Assembly: GCA_002335345.1 (NCBI GenBank)
Contig: DDCS01000059.1
Coordinates: 1 to 24,231 of the forward strand
Source of the DNA: Flavobacteriaceae bacterium UBA2000
GTDB lineage: Bacteria > Bacteroidota > Bacteroidia > Flavobacteriales > Flavobacteriaceae
Reading direction: 5' to 3'
Length of the DNA: 24,231 nucleotides
Shown: one piece after another, positions 1-8,098 of the stretch
Layout of the letters: each line of letters starts with the position of its first letter
How positions within the stretch are numbered: position 1 is the first letter of the stretch
Notes under the pieces: model-generated
The model's input: only the letters and a program-made list of their open reading frames with translations
Told to the model about the DNA's origin: nothing
Databases searched by the model: none
Position numbers and translations under genes: made by a program

Positions 1-1
1 T

Positions 2-3000
2 GAGAGTAATTCTTTTTATTCTCAGCAGAAAAAAAGATTTTCAGGGATAAATGTGGAACACAAATTCAATGAGAATTTTATTTTAGGTGGAACTTTGATG
101 AATTTAAGTGAAAGATCCATCAGTCAAAAAGCTAATTATGGTGTTGAACCCGTAAACAATACTATGATTGGTATTAATGGTGTTTTCTCAACCGAAGTCC
201 CATTTTTAACAAGAATAGCAAATAAATTACCTAATATCAAAACAAATGCCCCTTCATTTATTTCATTTAAAGGGGAGGTGGCATACTTACACGCAGGAAA
301 ACCAAAAAATTCTGGCTATGAAGACAGTGCAACTGTTTATGTCGATGACTTTGAGGGGGCAGAAACCAATATAGATTTAAAAGATAATATGTCTTGGAAA
401 CTATCAAGTGTTCCCTTAAATGTTAGTGGTTCAGAATTTGGTATAGATGATCTCAAATTAGGCTACCATAGAGCTAAACTGTCTTGGTATAATATTGATC
501 CAGTTTTCTATTCCAGACAAAGACCCTCAGATATTGATGATGACGAATTATCTAAAAACGAAACAAGAAGAATATTTATTGATGAAATTTTTCCTCAGCA
601 AGATTTGACAGAAGGTCAATCAAGAGTTCAAAATACTTTTGATTTACATTATGTTCCAAGTGAAAAAGGACCTTACAACAATAATGAAAACAGTTCATTT
701 ATTAATAATGTTACTAAAAACTGGGGAGGTATTACAAGAAAAATAAATGGAACGAATTTTGAACAATCTAACGTTGAATTCATTCAATTTTGGCTTTTAG
801 ATACATTCGAAGAAAACTCGTCAAAAGATAACAATCTTGGTAATCTAATTTTTAATCTTGGTAGTATCTCTGAAGATATTTTAAAAGATGGGAAAAAGCT
901 TTACGAAAATGGGTTGCCAACCAATAACTCTCAACAGATTGTTAACAATTCAAACTGGGGAATATCTCCAGCCACTCAATCATTAATATACTCTTTTGAT
1001 TCAGACGCTAATAACAGAAAATTACAAGATTTAGGATATGATGGCTTAAATGACGAGGACGAACTAGCTAAATATTTTAATGGGCTTAATACTGATCCAG
1101 CAGGAGATAATTATGAATATTATTTAAATGCAAGAGGAGGTATTTTAAATAGATATAAGAATTATAATGGAACTCAGGGTAATTCACCAGTTTCTACTAG
1201 TGAAAACAGTAGGGGATCAACTACGATTCCAGATACAGAGGATGTAAATCAAGATAATACAATGAACACTATTGACAGTTATTTTGAGTATAGGATTCCA
1301 ATTAAGAAAAATATGAATGTTGGAAACCATCCTTTTATTAGCGATGTAAGAGATAACGTAAAGGTGGAATTGCCTAATGGGCAAACTAAAATTACTAGGT
1401 GGATCCAGTTTAAAGTTCCAGTTTTTAAACAATTTTATAACAGTAGTAATTACAATTCCTATTTTAATGCTGTAAATGGTATTGATAATTTAAGGTCAAT
1501 TCAATTTATGAGGATATTACTTAAAGATTTTTCTGACCCTGTAACCATAAGGTTTGGAACTTTAGATTTAGTGAGAACAGACTGGAAAAGATATTCTAAA
1601 AATTTAAATAGCGAAAACATTAATTATCCAAATACAACTTTTGATATTAGTTCAGTAAATATTTTAGAAAATGAAAATAGAGTCCCCGTCAATTATATAT
1701 TACCACCAGGAGTGCAAAGAGAAGAAATAAGTTCAAATAATTCTATTATTAGACAAAATGAACAATCAATGTCAATTAAAGTAGTAGACCTTCAGCCTAA
1801 AGATTCAAGAGCTGTTTATAAAAATTTAGATTTTGACATGAGACAGTATAAAAAGTTAAAGATGTTTATTCATGCGGAATCAATCGAAGGAGAACCAAAG
1901 CTGCCTGGTGAAGGTTCTTCGGAAAACTTTGATAAAAGGCTAGTTGGATTTATTCGTTTGGGTTCAGATTTTACTGATAATTATTATCAAATAGAGGTTC
2001 CTTTAAAACCTACTGCTTATTCTCAAGCATCATCAAATAGGTTTTCATCTGATCAAGTTTGGATACCAGAGTCTAATTCAATTGATTTTCCTTTAGAAAT
2101 ATTAACAAAATTAAAAGCTCTTTCAATTACTGGAAAATCTAATTTATCCCAAGCTTTATATTTTAACGAAAATCTTGAAGTTATAGATGAATTTTCTTTG
2201 ATTTCAGGTTTGCCTGGTGATAAAAAATACAAATTTTCTATCAAAGGAAATCCATCCACTGGTTCAATTAAAACATTAATGATCGGAGTTAAAAATCCTT
2301 CAACTCAAAATGGAGATGTAATTTCTGGAGAAGTCTGGTTTAATGAGCTGAGACTTTCAGAAATTGACGGTAAGGGTGGTTGGGCAGCTTTAGGTTCTTT
2401 GGAAACTAATTTAGCGGATGTTGCTAATGTTTCAGTTTTTGGGAAAATTTCAACTGTGGGATTTGGGTCAATTGACAAAACACCTAATCAAAGAAGTCGA
2501 GAAGATTACAAACAATTTGGATTTATTGGAAGTGCTAATTTTGGAAAATTTCTTCCCCAAAAATGGGGAATTCAAATTCCATTATCATACAGTATTAACC
2601 AGCAAGTAACGACCCCGGAATATGACCCTTTTTATCAAGATATTAAGTTAAAAGATAGATTGAGTTCTGCTCAAAGAAAAAGTCAAAGAGATTCAATTCG
2701 AGAACAAGCGATTTCATTTAAACAAGCCAAGAGCATAAGCTTAATTGGATTGAAGAAAAACAGATCAGAAGATCAAAAAGAAAGAATATATGACATTGAA
2801 AATTTTGATTTTTCTTATAGTTATAATCAAGAAATTGAGCATGATTATGAAATTGAAAATCTAACTAAAAAAACTGCTAGAGCTGGAGTACAATATGCTT
2901 TTAGCATGGAACCACTTGTAATATCTCCATTTAAATCAATCGTTTTTATTAATGAAAAAAAATATTTAGATTGGTTGACAGAGTTCAATATTAATCCCTT

Positions 3001-4918
3001 ATTGTCTAGTATTTCTTTTAATACTAATATTAATAGAACTTTTAATAGCCAACGTTTTAGAGAGGTATATTTGGAGGGTGCTGATGCCTCAAAACAAATT
3101 TCATTGCCTGAAATTCAACAAAGAAATTTTCTGTTTGATTGGGATTTAAGTTTAAGTCAAAATTTGACTAATTCCCTTCGTTTAGATTTTTCTGCATCAA
3201 ATAATAGAATCGTAAAAAATTATTATAAAAATGACTCTCAAGGAAATGAAGTGGTAGATAATGAATTTGAAATATGGGATGGTTTTTGGAATACAGGTGA
3301 AAGTATTTCTCATAATCAGTCATTTCAATTAAGCTATGAACTTCCTTTTCAATTATTCCCTTTCGTCAATTTCATCTCAAGTAATTATAATTATTCTGGT
3401 GATTTTAATTGGGAAAGAGGTTCAGATGCTATGGCTCAAGTTGAAGATGATTTAGGAAATACACTTGGTAGGGTAAATACCATTCAAAATGCCAACACTC
3501 AATCAATTAACACTTCATTTAATATGTCTAAATTTTATAGAAATATTGGACTGGAAAAAAAGAAAAAACCCAAAAAAACCACTGAAAAAATTATAAATTC
3601 ACTGGTTGATTTAGCCACTAGTCTTTCTAGACTTAAGTTAAACTATTCCGAGAATAATGGTCAAGTTTTACCTGGTTACACACAATCAATAGGGTTTTTT
3701 GGAACCTCTAAACCTTCACTAGCTTTTGTTTTTGGCAGTCAGTCCGATATAAGATATGAATCTGCTAAAAGAGGTTGGTTGACAAATTTCCCAAGTTTTA
3801 ACGAACAGTATACTCAAGTTCATAATACAAAATTTGATTTAGTAGCAGAAATAAGTTTAGTAAAAGATTTGAAAATTGATATAAATGCTAATAGAACTTA
3901 TTCAAAAAACTTTTCAGAAAATTTTAAAATAGTTAACAATGAGTATAACGCTTTAAATCCAAATATTTCAGGAAATTTTGCTATTTCTTCAGTTTTAATT
4001 AAAACATCATTTAAAAGTAGTAATCAATATAAGTCTCAAACTTTTCAAGATTTCCAAAATAATAGACTTATAATTGCTAGAAGATTGGCAGCTATTAACG
4101 GCAACTCAAGTGGAGGAATTGATGAAGATGGTTTTCCTGTTGGATATGGAAAAAATAATCAATCTGTTTTAATTCCTGCATTTATTTCTGCTTATTCTGG
4201 AAGAGATCCAAACGATATCTATCTAGATGCAGTTAGAAAAATACCTTTACCAAATTGGTCTGTTCAATACACTGGTTTAATATCTTTAGATTTTTTCAAG
4301 CAGAGATTTAAAAGGTTTAGTTTAGGACATTCCTATAGATCTAGCTATACTTTAAATAATTTTAAATCAAATTTAGATTTCGATTCATCTAATAATCAAT
4401 TAAAAGATGTGTCAGGAAATTTTCTAAATGAAATATTATATTCAAATATAAATCTAGTAGAACAATTTAATCCTTTGTTGAAATTAGATATGGAATTTAA
4501 AAATTCATTGAGAATGGTTATGGAATTAAAAAAAGATAGGGCTCTGTCTCTGAGTCTTGATAATAATTTGTTAACAGAAGTTTCTGGGATGGATTATTCT
4601 ATAGGCCTAGGATATAGAATTAAAGATCTTAGAATTGGTCAAGGCAGGAGTTCGTCTAAAGGAGATCTAAATATGAAAGCAGATTTAAGCATGCGGGATA
4701 ATATTACAATAATTAGAAATTTAGAAATTATTGATAATAAAGTGACGGCAGGTCAATCAATTTGGTCCTTGAAATTTTCTGCAGATTATTCTTTAAGTAA
4801 AAGTTTTACAGCAGTATTTTTTTATGATCATTTATTTTCAGAATTTGCAATTTCTACAGCATTTCCACAGACAACTATAAGATCTGGTATGACACTTAGG
4901 TATAATTTTGGAGAATAA
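2..4918 (+). CDS. sprA: SprA, T9SS outer-membrane translocon (gliding motility), C-terminal part
   Basis: SprA is the giant outer-membrane beta-barrel that forms the protein-conducting channel of the type IX secretion system in gliding Bacteroidota. The frame is open from base 2 with no upstream stop, so the GTG at 53 is internal and the gene is truncated by the window edge. About 1,638 residues are present; from memory the full family is around 2,400. Family marks include the YVDDFEGAE motif near the start of the visible part and long Asn/Ser/Tyr-rich amphipathic segments. The C-terminus ends in aromatic beta-strands (LRYNFGE), as expected of a barrel closing strand. Arginine is almost always AGA/AGG and composition is very AT-rich, unlike the second half of the window. 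gcvH follows after 57 bp. Identification rests on recalled family features; truncation is seen directly. Confidence 0.93.
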   Translation, partial: ESNSFYSQQKKRFSGINVEHKFNENFILGGTLMNLSERSISQKANYGVEPVNNTMIGINGVFSTEVPFLTRIANKLPNIKTNAPSFISFKGEVAYLHAGKPKNSGYEDSATVYVDDFEGAETNIDLKDNMSWKLSSVPLNVSGSEFGIDDLKLGYHRAKLSWYNIDPVFYSRQRPSDIDDDELSKNETRRIFIDEIFPQQDLTEGQSRVQNTFDLHYVPSEKGPYNNNENSSFINNVTKNWGGITRKINGTNFEQSNVEFIQFWLLDTFEENSSKDNNLGNLIFNLGSISEDILKDGKKLYENGLPTNNSQQIVNNSNWGISPATQSLIYSFDSDANNRKLQDLGYDGLNDEDELAKYFNGLNTDPAGDNYEYYLNARGGILNRYKNYNGTQGNSPVSTSENSRGSTTIPDTEDVNQDNTMNTIDSYFEYRIPIKKNMNVGNHPFISDVRDNVKVELPNGQTKITRWIQFKVPVFKQFYNSSNYNSYFNAVNGIDNLRSIQFMRILLKDFSDPVTIRFGTLDLVRTDWKRYSKNLNSENINYPNTTFDISSVNILENENRVPVNYILPPGVQREEISSNNSIIRQNEQSMSIKVVDLQPKDSRAVYKNLDFDMRQYKKLKMFIHAESIEGEPKLPGEGSSENFDKRLVGFIRLGSDFTDNYYQIEVPLKPTAYSQASSNRFSSDQVWIPESNSIDFPLEILTKLKALSITGKSNLSQALYFNENLEVIDEFSLISGLPGDKKYKFSIKGNPSTGSIKTLMIGVKNPSTQNGDVISGEVWFNELRLSEIDGKGGWAALGSLETNLADVANVSVFGKISTVGFGSIDKTPNQRSREDYKQFGFIGSANFGKFLPQKWGIQIPLSYSINQQVTTPEYDPFYQDIKLKDRLSSAQRKSQRDSIREQAISFKQAKSISLIGLKKNRSEDQKERIYDIENFDFSYSYNQEIEHDYEIENLTKKTARAGVQYAFSMEPLVISPFKSIVFINEKKYLDWLTEFNINPLLSSISFNTNINRTFNSQRFREVYLEGADASKQISLPEIQQRNFLFDWDLSLSQNLTNSLRLDFSASNNRIVKNYYKNDSQGNEVVDNEFEIWDGFWNTGESISHNQSFQLSYELPFQLFPFVNFISSNYNYSGDFNWERGSDAMAQVEDDLGNTLGRVNTIQNANTQSINTSFNMSKFYRNIGLEKKKKPKKTTEKIINSLVDLATSLSRLKLNYSENNGQVLPGYTQSIGFFGTSKPSLAFVFGSQSDIRYESAKRGWLTNFPSFNEQYTQVHNTKFDLVAEISLVKDLKIDINANRTYSKNFSENFKIVNNEYNALNPNISGNFAISSVLIKTSFKSSNQYKSQTFQDFQNNRLIIARRLAAINGNSSGGIDEDGFPVGYGKNNQSVLIPAFISAYSGRDPNDIYLDAVRKIPLPNWSVQYTGLISLDFFKQRFKRFSLGHSYRSSYTLNNFKSNLDFDSSNNQLKDVSGNFLNEILYSNINLVEQFNPLLKLDMEFKNSLRMVMELKKDRALSLSLDNNLLTEVSGMDYSIGLGYRIKDLRIGQGRSSSKGDLNMKADLSMRDNITIIRNLEIIDNKVTAGQSIWSLKFSADYSLSKSFTAVFFYDHLFSEFAISTAFPQTTIRSGMTLRYNFGE

Positions 4919-4975
4919 AAATTGTTATGAAAAAATATTTTTAAAACTTACATTTACAAAAATAAAAATTAAAAA

Positions 4976-5356
4976 ATGGAAATTAAGCCAGAATTAAAAT
5001 ATACCAAAGACCATGAGTGGGTTAGAGTTGAAGAAAATATAGCTATTGTTGGGATTACTGATTATGCTCAAGGGGAACTGGGGGACATAGTTTATGTAGA
5101 GATAGAAGCTTTGGGTGAAGACCTGAAAAAAGAGGAGATTTTTGGATCTGTTGAAGCTGTAAAAACTGTTTCAGATTTGTTTCTACCAATTTCAGGAACT
5201 GTCACTGAAGTTAATGAAGGTTTAGAAGATAATCCGGAATTAATTAATGAAGACCCTTACAATAAAGGATGGATTATTAAAATGAAAATTCAAAATCCAG
5301 CTGAGTTAGAGGAACTCTTAGACTCTGAATCATACAAAGAGCTTATTGGTGCGTAA
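4976..5356 (+). CDS. gcvH: Glycine cleavage system H protein
   Basis: This is the lipoyl-carrying shuttle protein of the glycine cleavage complex; it passes the aminomethyl group from P-protein (glycine decarboxylase) to T-protein and is reoxidised by L-protein. The 126-residue length is normal for the family. The fold shows the N-terminal KYTKDHEWV motif (residues 8-16), GITDYAQGELGDIVYVE (26-42), and the lipoylation site GSVEAVKTVSD with Lys63 as the predicted modified residue. The C-terminal NPELINEDPYNKGW segment is also typical. The ATG at 4976 gives the expected N-terminus. The genes for P, T and L proteins are not in the window. The downstream membrane protein overlaps its stop codon, suggesting coupled translation. 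Confidence 0.97.
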   Translation: MEIKPELKYTKDHEWVRVEENIAIVGITDYAQGELGDIVYVEIEALGEDLKKEEIFGSVEAVKTVSDLFLPISGTVTEVNEGLEDNPELINEDPYNKGWIIKMKIQNPAELEELLDSESYKELIGA

Positions 5357-5717
5357 AAATGTAATAAAAAAAGTTACAATACTCTACACCCTATTAATTG
5401 TAATAATATCATTAATTCCAATCCCTCAGATCACTTTTCCCGAAACGAGTCTTTTTCAATGGGATAAATTTTTTCATATCCTTGTGTACTTAGTTATGTC
5501 AATGATGTGGATTACAAATGGATTTTTAAATACTAAAAAATTCAAATGGTTTTATTTGTTCAATGTATTTTTTTTAGGACTTTTAATAGAATTTTTTCAA
5601 TACATACTTCCAACAGGAAGATATTTTGAAATTGTAGATATTACAGCAAATGGATTAGGAATTTTATTAGGATTTTTAATAAGTTACTCTTATTTACTGA
5701 AAAATAAACACTTATAG
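5349..5717 (+). CDS. VanZ-family small membrane protein
   Basis: A protein of about 122 residues with about four predicted membrane helices: residues 9-25, 38-54, 66-85 and 98-113 approximately. The signature is WDKFFHILVYLVMSMMW (start of helix 2), then EFFQYILPTGRYFEIVDITANGLG, matching the VanZ-like family with its conserved F-Q-...-R-x-x-(D/E)-x-x-D-x-x-x-N-x-x-G pattern. No ATG is in frame near the start. The candidates are GTG at 5349 (chosen) or TTG at 5346, and both overlap the 3' end of gcvH. The function of VanZ-like proteins outside teicoplanin resistance is unknown, so no resistance role is inferred. It sits between gcvH and tonB, a position I recall as common in flavobacteria. 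Confidence 0.8.
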   Translation: MRKNVIKKVTILYTLLIVIISLIPIPQITFPETSLFQWDKFFHILVYLVMSMMWITNGFLNTKKFKWFYLFNVFFLGLLIEFFQYILPTGRYFEIVDITANGLGILLGFLISYSYLLKNKHL

Positions 5718-5769
5718 CTTTCATTTTAAAAAAAAAAAATTATTTTAGCTTTAAGTATTTAAACAAATT

Positions 5770-6468
5770 ATGCAAAGAAAAAAAAATCCACAGGCTGATT
5801 TAAGGAAATATAGCGGATTAATGTTCGTTCTTGGCTTATGTATAGTTCTTTTAATATCCTGGCAGGCTATTGAATATAAATCGTACGAGAAACAATACGA
5901 TCTAGAATCTTTAAATATAGATGACGATGACGATGAGGAAATTCCAATTACTGAACAGCTTAAAACTCCACCACCACCACCACCACCACCAGCTCCAGAA
6001 ATAATTGAGATTGTTGAGGATGAGGAAGAAATTGAAGAAACTATTATTGAATCTACAGAAACGGACCAAGAAGAAGTTGTTGAGGAAGTTGAGGTAATGG
6101 AGGAGGAACTGGATATTGACGTACCATTTGCAATTATTGAAGATGTACCGTTATATCCTGGTTGTGAGAATGTTCCTAAATCTCAAAGACGAAAGTGCTT
6201 TCAAGAAAAAATCCAAAAACATATTTATAACGAATTTAGGTACCCAGAAATCGCTCAAGAAATGGGTATTCAAGGAAGAGTATTTGTTCAGTTTATGATT
6301 GGAAAGGACGGAACTATTAGTGGAATTAGAACTAGAGGTCCTGATAAAAATCTAGAAAAAGAAGCTAATAGAATTATTTCAAAATTACCTAGAATGACGC
6401 CTGGAAAGCAAAGAGGTAGACCTGTAAGGGTTCCTTTTAGTATTCCTGTAACTTTCAAGTTAAATTAG
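5770..6468 (+). CDS. tonB: Energy transducer TonB
   Basis: TonB links the inner-membrane ExbB/ExbD proton motor to outer-membrane TonB-dependent transporters. The 232-residue protein has a short cytoplasmic N-terminus, one membrane anchor at about residues 17-34, an acidic Asp/Glu run (about 50-56), an eight-proline run followed by Ala-Pro (about 67-76), and a long Glu-rich linker to about residue 118. The C-terminal TonB domain (about 130-232) has YPGCEN, KHIYNEFRYP, GIQGRVFVQFMIGKDG and the final strand IPVTFKLN. The two cysteines around YPGC and RRKC are usual for Bacteroidota TonBs. ExbB/ExbD are absent here, so it is either an orphan or served by motor genes elsewhere. A degenerate -7 box (TATTTTAG) lies in the 52-bp upstream gap. 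ATG 5770 fits a short N-in segment before the anchor. Confidence 0.93.
   Translation: MQRKKNPQADLRKYSGLMFVLGLCIVLLISWQAIEYKSYEKQYDLESLNIDDDDDEEIPITEQLKTPPPPPPPPAPEIIEIVEDEEEIEETIIESTETDQEEVVEEVEVMEEELDIDVPFAIIEDVPLYPGCENVPKSQRRKCFQEKIQKHIYNEFRYPEIAQEMGIQGRVFVQFMIGKDGTISGIRTRGPDKNLEKEANRIISKLPRMTPGKQRGRPVRVPFSIPVTFKLN
5968..5991 (+). repeat. (CCA)8 trinucleotide run encoding poly-proline
   Basis: Eight perfect CCA codons in a row inside tonB encode the periplasmic poly-proline segment. Perfect codon identity, not just amino-acid identity, makes it a slippage-prone microsatellite. Gain or loss of a unit would keep the frame and change only linker length. Confidence 0.9.
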
Positions 6469-6504
6469 ATAGGTCTGTAAGATCTTATAATGTCAATTAA
6501 ATAA

Positions 6505-6535
6505 TTGCTTTCTCTATTATTCTGTATTAACTTTG
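6505..6535 (+). promoter_or_regulatory. Bacteroidota-type promoter for cyoE-cox cluster
   Basis: A -7 box TAACTTTG at 6528-6535, followed by C, matches the Bacteroidota TAnnTTTG consensus exactly. A TTG element at 6505-6507 stands 20 bp upstream, within the usual 17-23 bp spacing. It lies between the tonB stop and the cyoE start, about 68 bp ahead of the ATG. It is the best promoter candidate in the window. Confidence 0.7.
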
Positions 6536-6603
6536 CGCCCTGTTAAATCTTTGGATATTAGTTCCAATTAAATAGATTTTTCGAATCAGCAATAAGTCCA
6601 TTT

Positions 6604-7476
6604 ATGTATTTAATTAATTTTAAAGACTTTTTTGAATTAACTAAAGCTAGGTTAGCAATTAGTGTTGTTTTTTCTTCTATAGCTGGATATTTGATTGCAT
6701 CAGATTCTTACGATTTATATGTAATTTTTCAACTAATTATTGGAGGTTATTGCATGGTTGGAGCTTCAAATTCTTTTAATCAAATTATTGAAAAAGATTT
6801 GGATGCTTTAATGGACAGGACAAAAAATAGACCTATTCCAACTGGCAGAATCTCTGTTCCTAGAGCTTTTGTGATTTCTATATTTTTAACTCTTATTGGT
6901 ATTGTAATTTTATATAAAATAAACCCTAAAACCGCCCTTTTTGGAGCCATATCCATTTTTATATACACTTGTTTGTATACTCCATTAAAGACCAAAACTC
7001 CTTTATCGGTTTTTGTTGGAGCTTTCCCTGGTGCGATTCCATTTATGCTTGGTTGGGTTGCAGCTACTAATAATTTTGGAATTGAAGCAGGTGCATTGTT
7101 TACTATTCAGTTTTTTTGGCAATTTCCTCACTTCTGGGCTATTGGTTGGTTTTTAGATGACGACTACAAAAAAGCGGGATTTCAGATGCTGCCTACTGGA
7201 AAACGAGACAAGGGAACGGCCGTTCAAATTGTTTTATACAGCATATGGACGGCGCTTACGGCTTTAATACCGGTGGCGCACAAGACCGGGGCACTTCAAA
7301 TAAGTCTGTATTCTGGCTTTGTTGTTGCGCTGCTTGGGTTGTGGCTTATTTGGGCAGCATGGCGCTTGTATAAACAGCGAACCACTGCTGCAGCCAAAAA
7401 ATTAATGTTGGTCAGCGTGGCCTATTTGACCTTGATTCAGATCATTTTTATCATCGATAAATTCCTTATACAATGA
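6604..7476 (+). CDS. cyoE: Protoheme IX farnesyltransferase (haem O synthase), compositionally chimeric
   Basis: This UbiA-family integral membrane prenyltransferase adds a farnesyl chain to haem B to make haem O, the first step toward haem A/O for haem-copper oxidases. The 290 residues match the family length. The first Asp-rich motif is N59-Q-I-I-E-K-D65-L-D67...D71-R-T followed by NRPIPTGRI. The second is FFWQFPHFWAIGW followed by D185-D186-D187-YKKAGFQMLP. Around seven to nine hydrophobic helices are visible. It overlaps the next gene by four bases (ATGA). Its 5' two thirds are AT-rich with AGA/AGG arginine codons, while the part after about 7160 is GC-richer with CGA/CGC codons; see the breakpoint entry. 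The ORF itself shows no missing family motif. Confidence 0.95.
   Translation: MYLINFKDFFELTKARLAISVVFSSIAGYLIASDSYDLYVIFQLIIGGYCMVGASNSFNQIIEKDLDALMDRTKNRPIPTGRISVPRAFVISIFLTLIGIVILYKINPKTALFGAISIFIYTCLYTPLKTKTPLSVFVGAFPGAIPFMLGWVAATNNFGIEAGALFTIQFFWQFPHFWAIGWFLDDDYKKAGFQMLPTGKRDKGTAVQIVLYSIWTALTALIPVAHKTGALQISLYSGFVVALLGLWLIWAAWRLYKQRTTAAAKKLMLVSVAYLTLIQIIFIIDKFLIQ
7000..7200. other. Abrupt base-composition and codon-usage breakpoint inside cyoE
   Basis: Hand counts of 60-base lines give about 28-33% G+C at 6841-7020, about 38-43% at 7021-7200 and 47-48% at 7201-7320. Lines upstream vary between about 22 and 40%, and most downstream lines between 42 and 55%. All arginine codons of cyoE up to about 6870 are AGA/AGG; from 7204 they are CGA/CGC. 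The transition lies over the most conserved peptide of the enzyme and the frame is kept. The exact junction cannot be fixed because conserved codons blur it. Confidence 0.8.
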
Positions 7477-8057
7477 GCTTAAGTGAACAGACAGAATTAA
7501 CACAGCAGAGAAAGGCCAAAAAAATGCTTCTTTGGTTTTCAATGATTTCATTGGCCATGAGTTTTGCGGGTCTCACCAGCGCTTATGTGGTGAGTAAAGA
7601 ACGAGGGGATTGGTTGCAAGACTTGGCCTTGCCGTCAGCCTTCGGATGGAGTCTTATCGCCATATTGCTCAGCAGTGTGACTTTTGAGTGGGCCAAACGC
7701 TCCGTTAGGTTAGAGCAGCATCAACAGGCGATGAAGTTGCTATGGGTAACGTGGATTTTAGGGGTAGGATTTATGCTGCTTCAGTATCTCGGATTTAGTC
7801 AAATCTATAACGATTTTGGTTATGCCTTCACCGGGCCGACGAGCAGTATCGCCTACACGTTTATTTTTTTAATTGTGGTATTGCATTTATTCCACGTTCT
7901 TGCCGCCTTGATTTCATTGAGTGTGGTAATTTATAATCATTATAAACAGCGTTACACTTTAGGGAAAACCTTAGGGGTAGAACTGGCCGCACTTTTTTGG
8001 CACTTTGTTGATGGGCTCTGGCTTTACCTCTTTTTGTTTTTCTATTTCGTCAGATAA
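7473..8057 (+). CDS. Cytochrome c oxidase subunit III, short form
   Basis: A haem-copper oxidase subunit III-like membrane protein, 194 residues, with five predicted helices (about 19-41, 56-72, 89-107, 124-152 and 172-193). Family features are the N-terminal LLWFSMISLAMSFAGLTSAYVV helix, an HLFHVLAAL motif and the C-terminal FWHFVDGLWLYLFLFFYFVR. The length matches the short five-helix form that, as I recall, often precedes a second longer copy in flavobacteria. It starts within the cyoE stop (ATGA), which indicates translational coupling. The core subunits I and II are not here. This copy probably packs on the catalytic core of a caa3- or cbaA-like oxidase, but its partner cannot be read from the window. 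Confidence 0.9.
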   Translation: MSLSEQTELTQQRKAKKMLLWFSMISLAMSFAGLTSAYVVSKERGDWLQDLALPSAFGWSLIAILLSSVTFEWAKRSVRLEQHQQAMKLLWVTWILGVGFMLLQYLGFSQIYNDFGYAFTGPTSSIAYTFIFLIVVLHLFHVLAALISLSVVIYNHYKQRYTLGKTLGVELAALFWHFVDGLWLYLFLFFYFVR

Positions 8058-8067
8058 AAATAATGCC

Positions 8068-8075
8068 TATTTTTG
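8068..8075 (+). promoter_or_regulatory. Candidate -7 promoter box upstream of long cox3
   Basis: TATTTTTG followed by C matches the Bacteroidota TAnnTTTG box and lies about 24 bp before the ATG at 8099, in the only gap within the oxidase cluster. No clear TTTG -33 element is seen at the right spacing, so this may be a secondary start site or chance. Confidence 0.4.
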
Positions 8076-8098
8076 CACTCTAAATACACCAATAATTT

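Noticed and set aside
53..55. GTG as a true start for the sprA-like gene
   Set aside because: The frame is open upstream to base 2 with no stop, and the visible protein is far shorter than the family, so the gene is cut by the window edge.
5349..5717. Glycopeptide (teicoplanin) resistance from the VanZ-like protein
   Set aside because: The family is widespread and mostly unrelated to resistance, there are no other van genes, and the host is a Gram-negative type.
6478..6487. Perfect palindrome TAAGATCTTA after tonB
   Set aside because: It has no loop and no T-tract, and a 10-bp palindrome is expected by chance in AT-rich DNA; no regulator is known for it.
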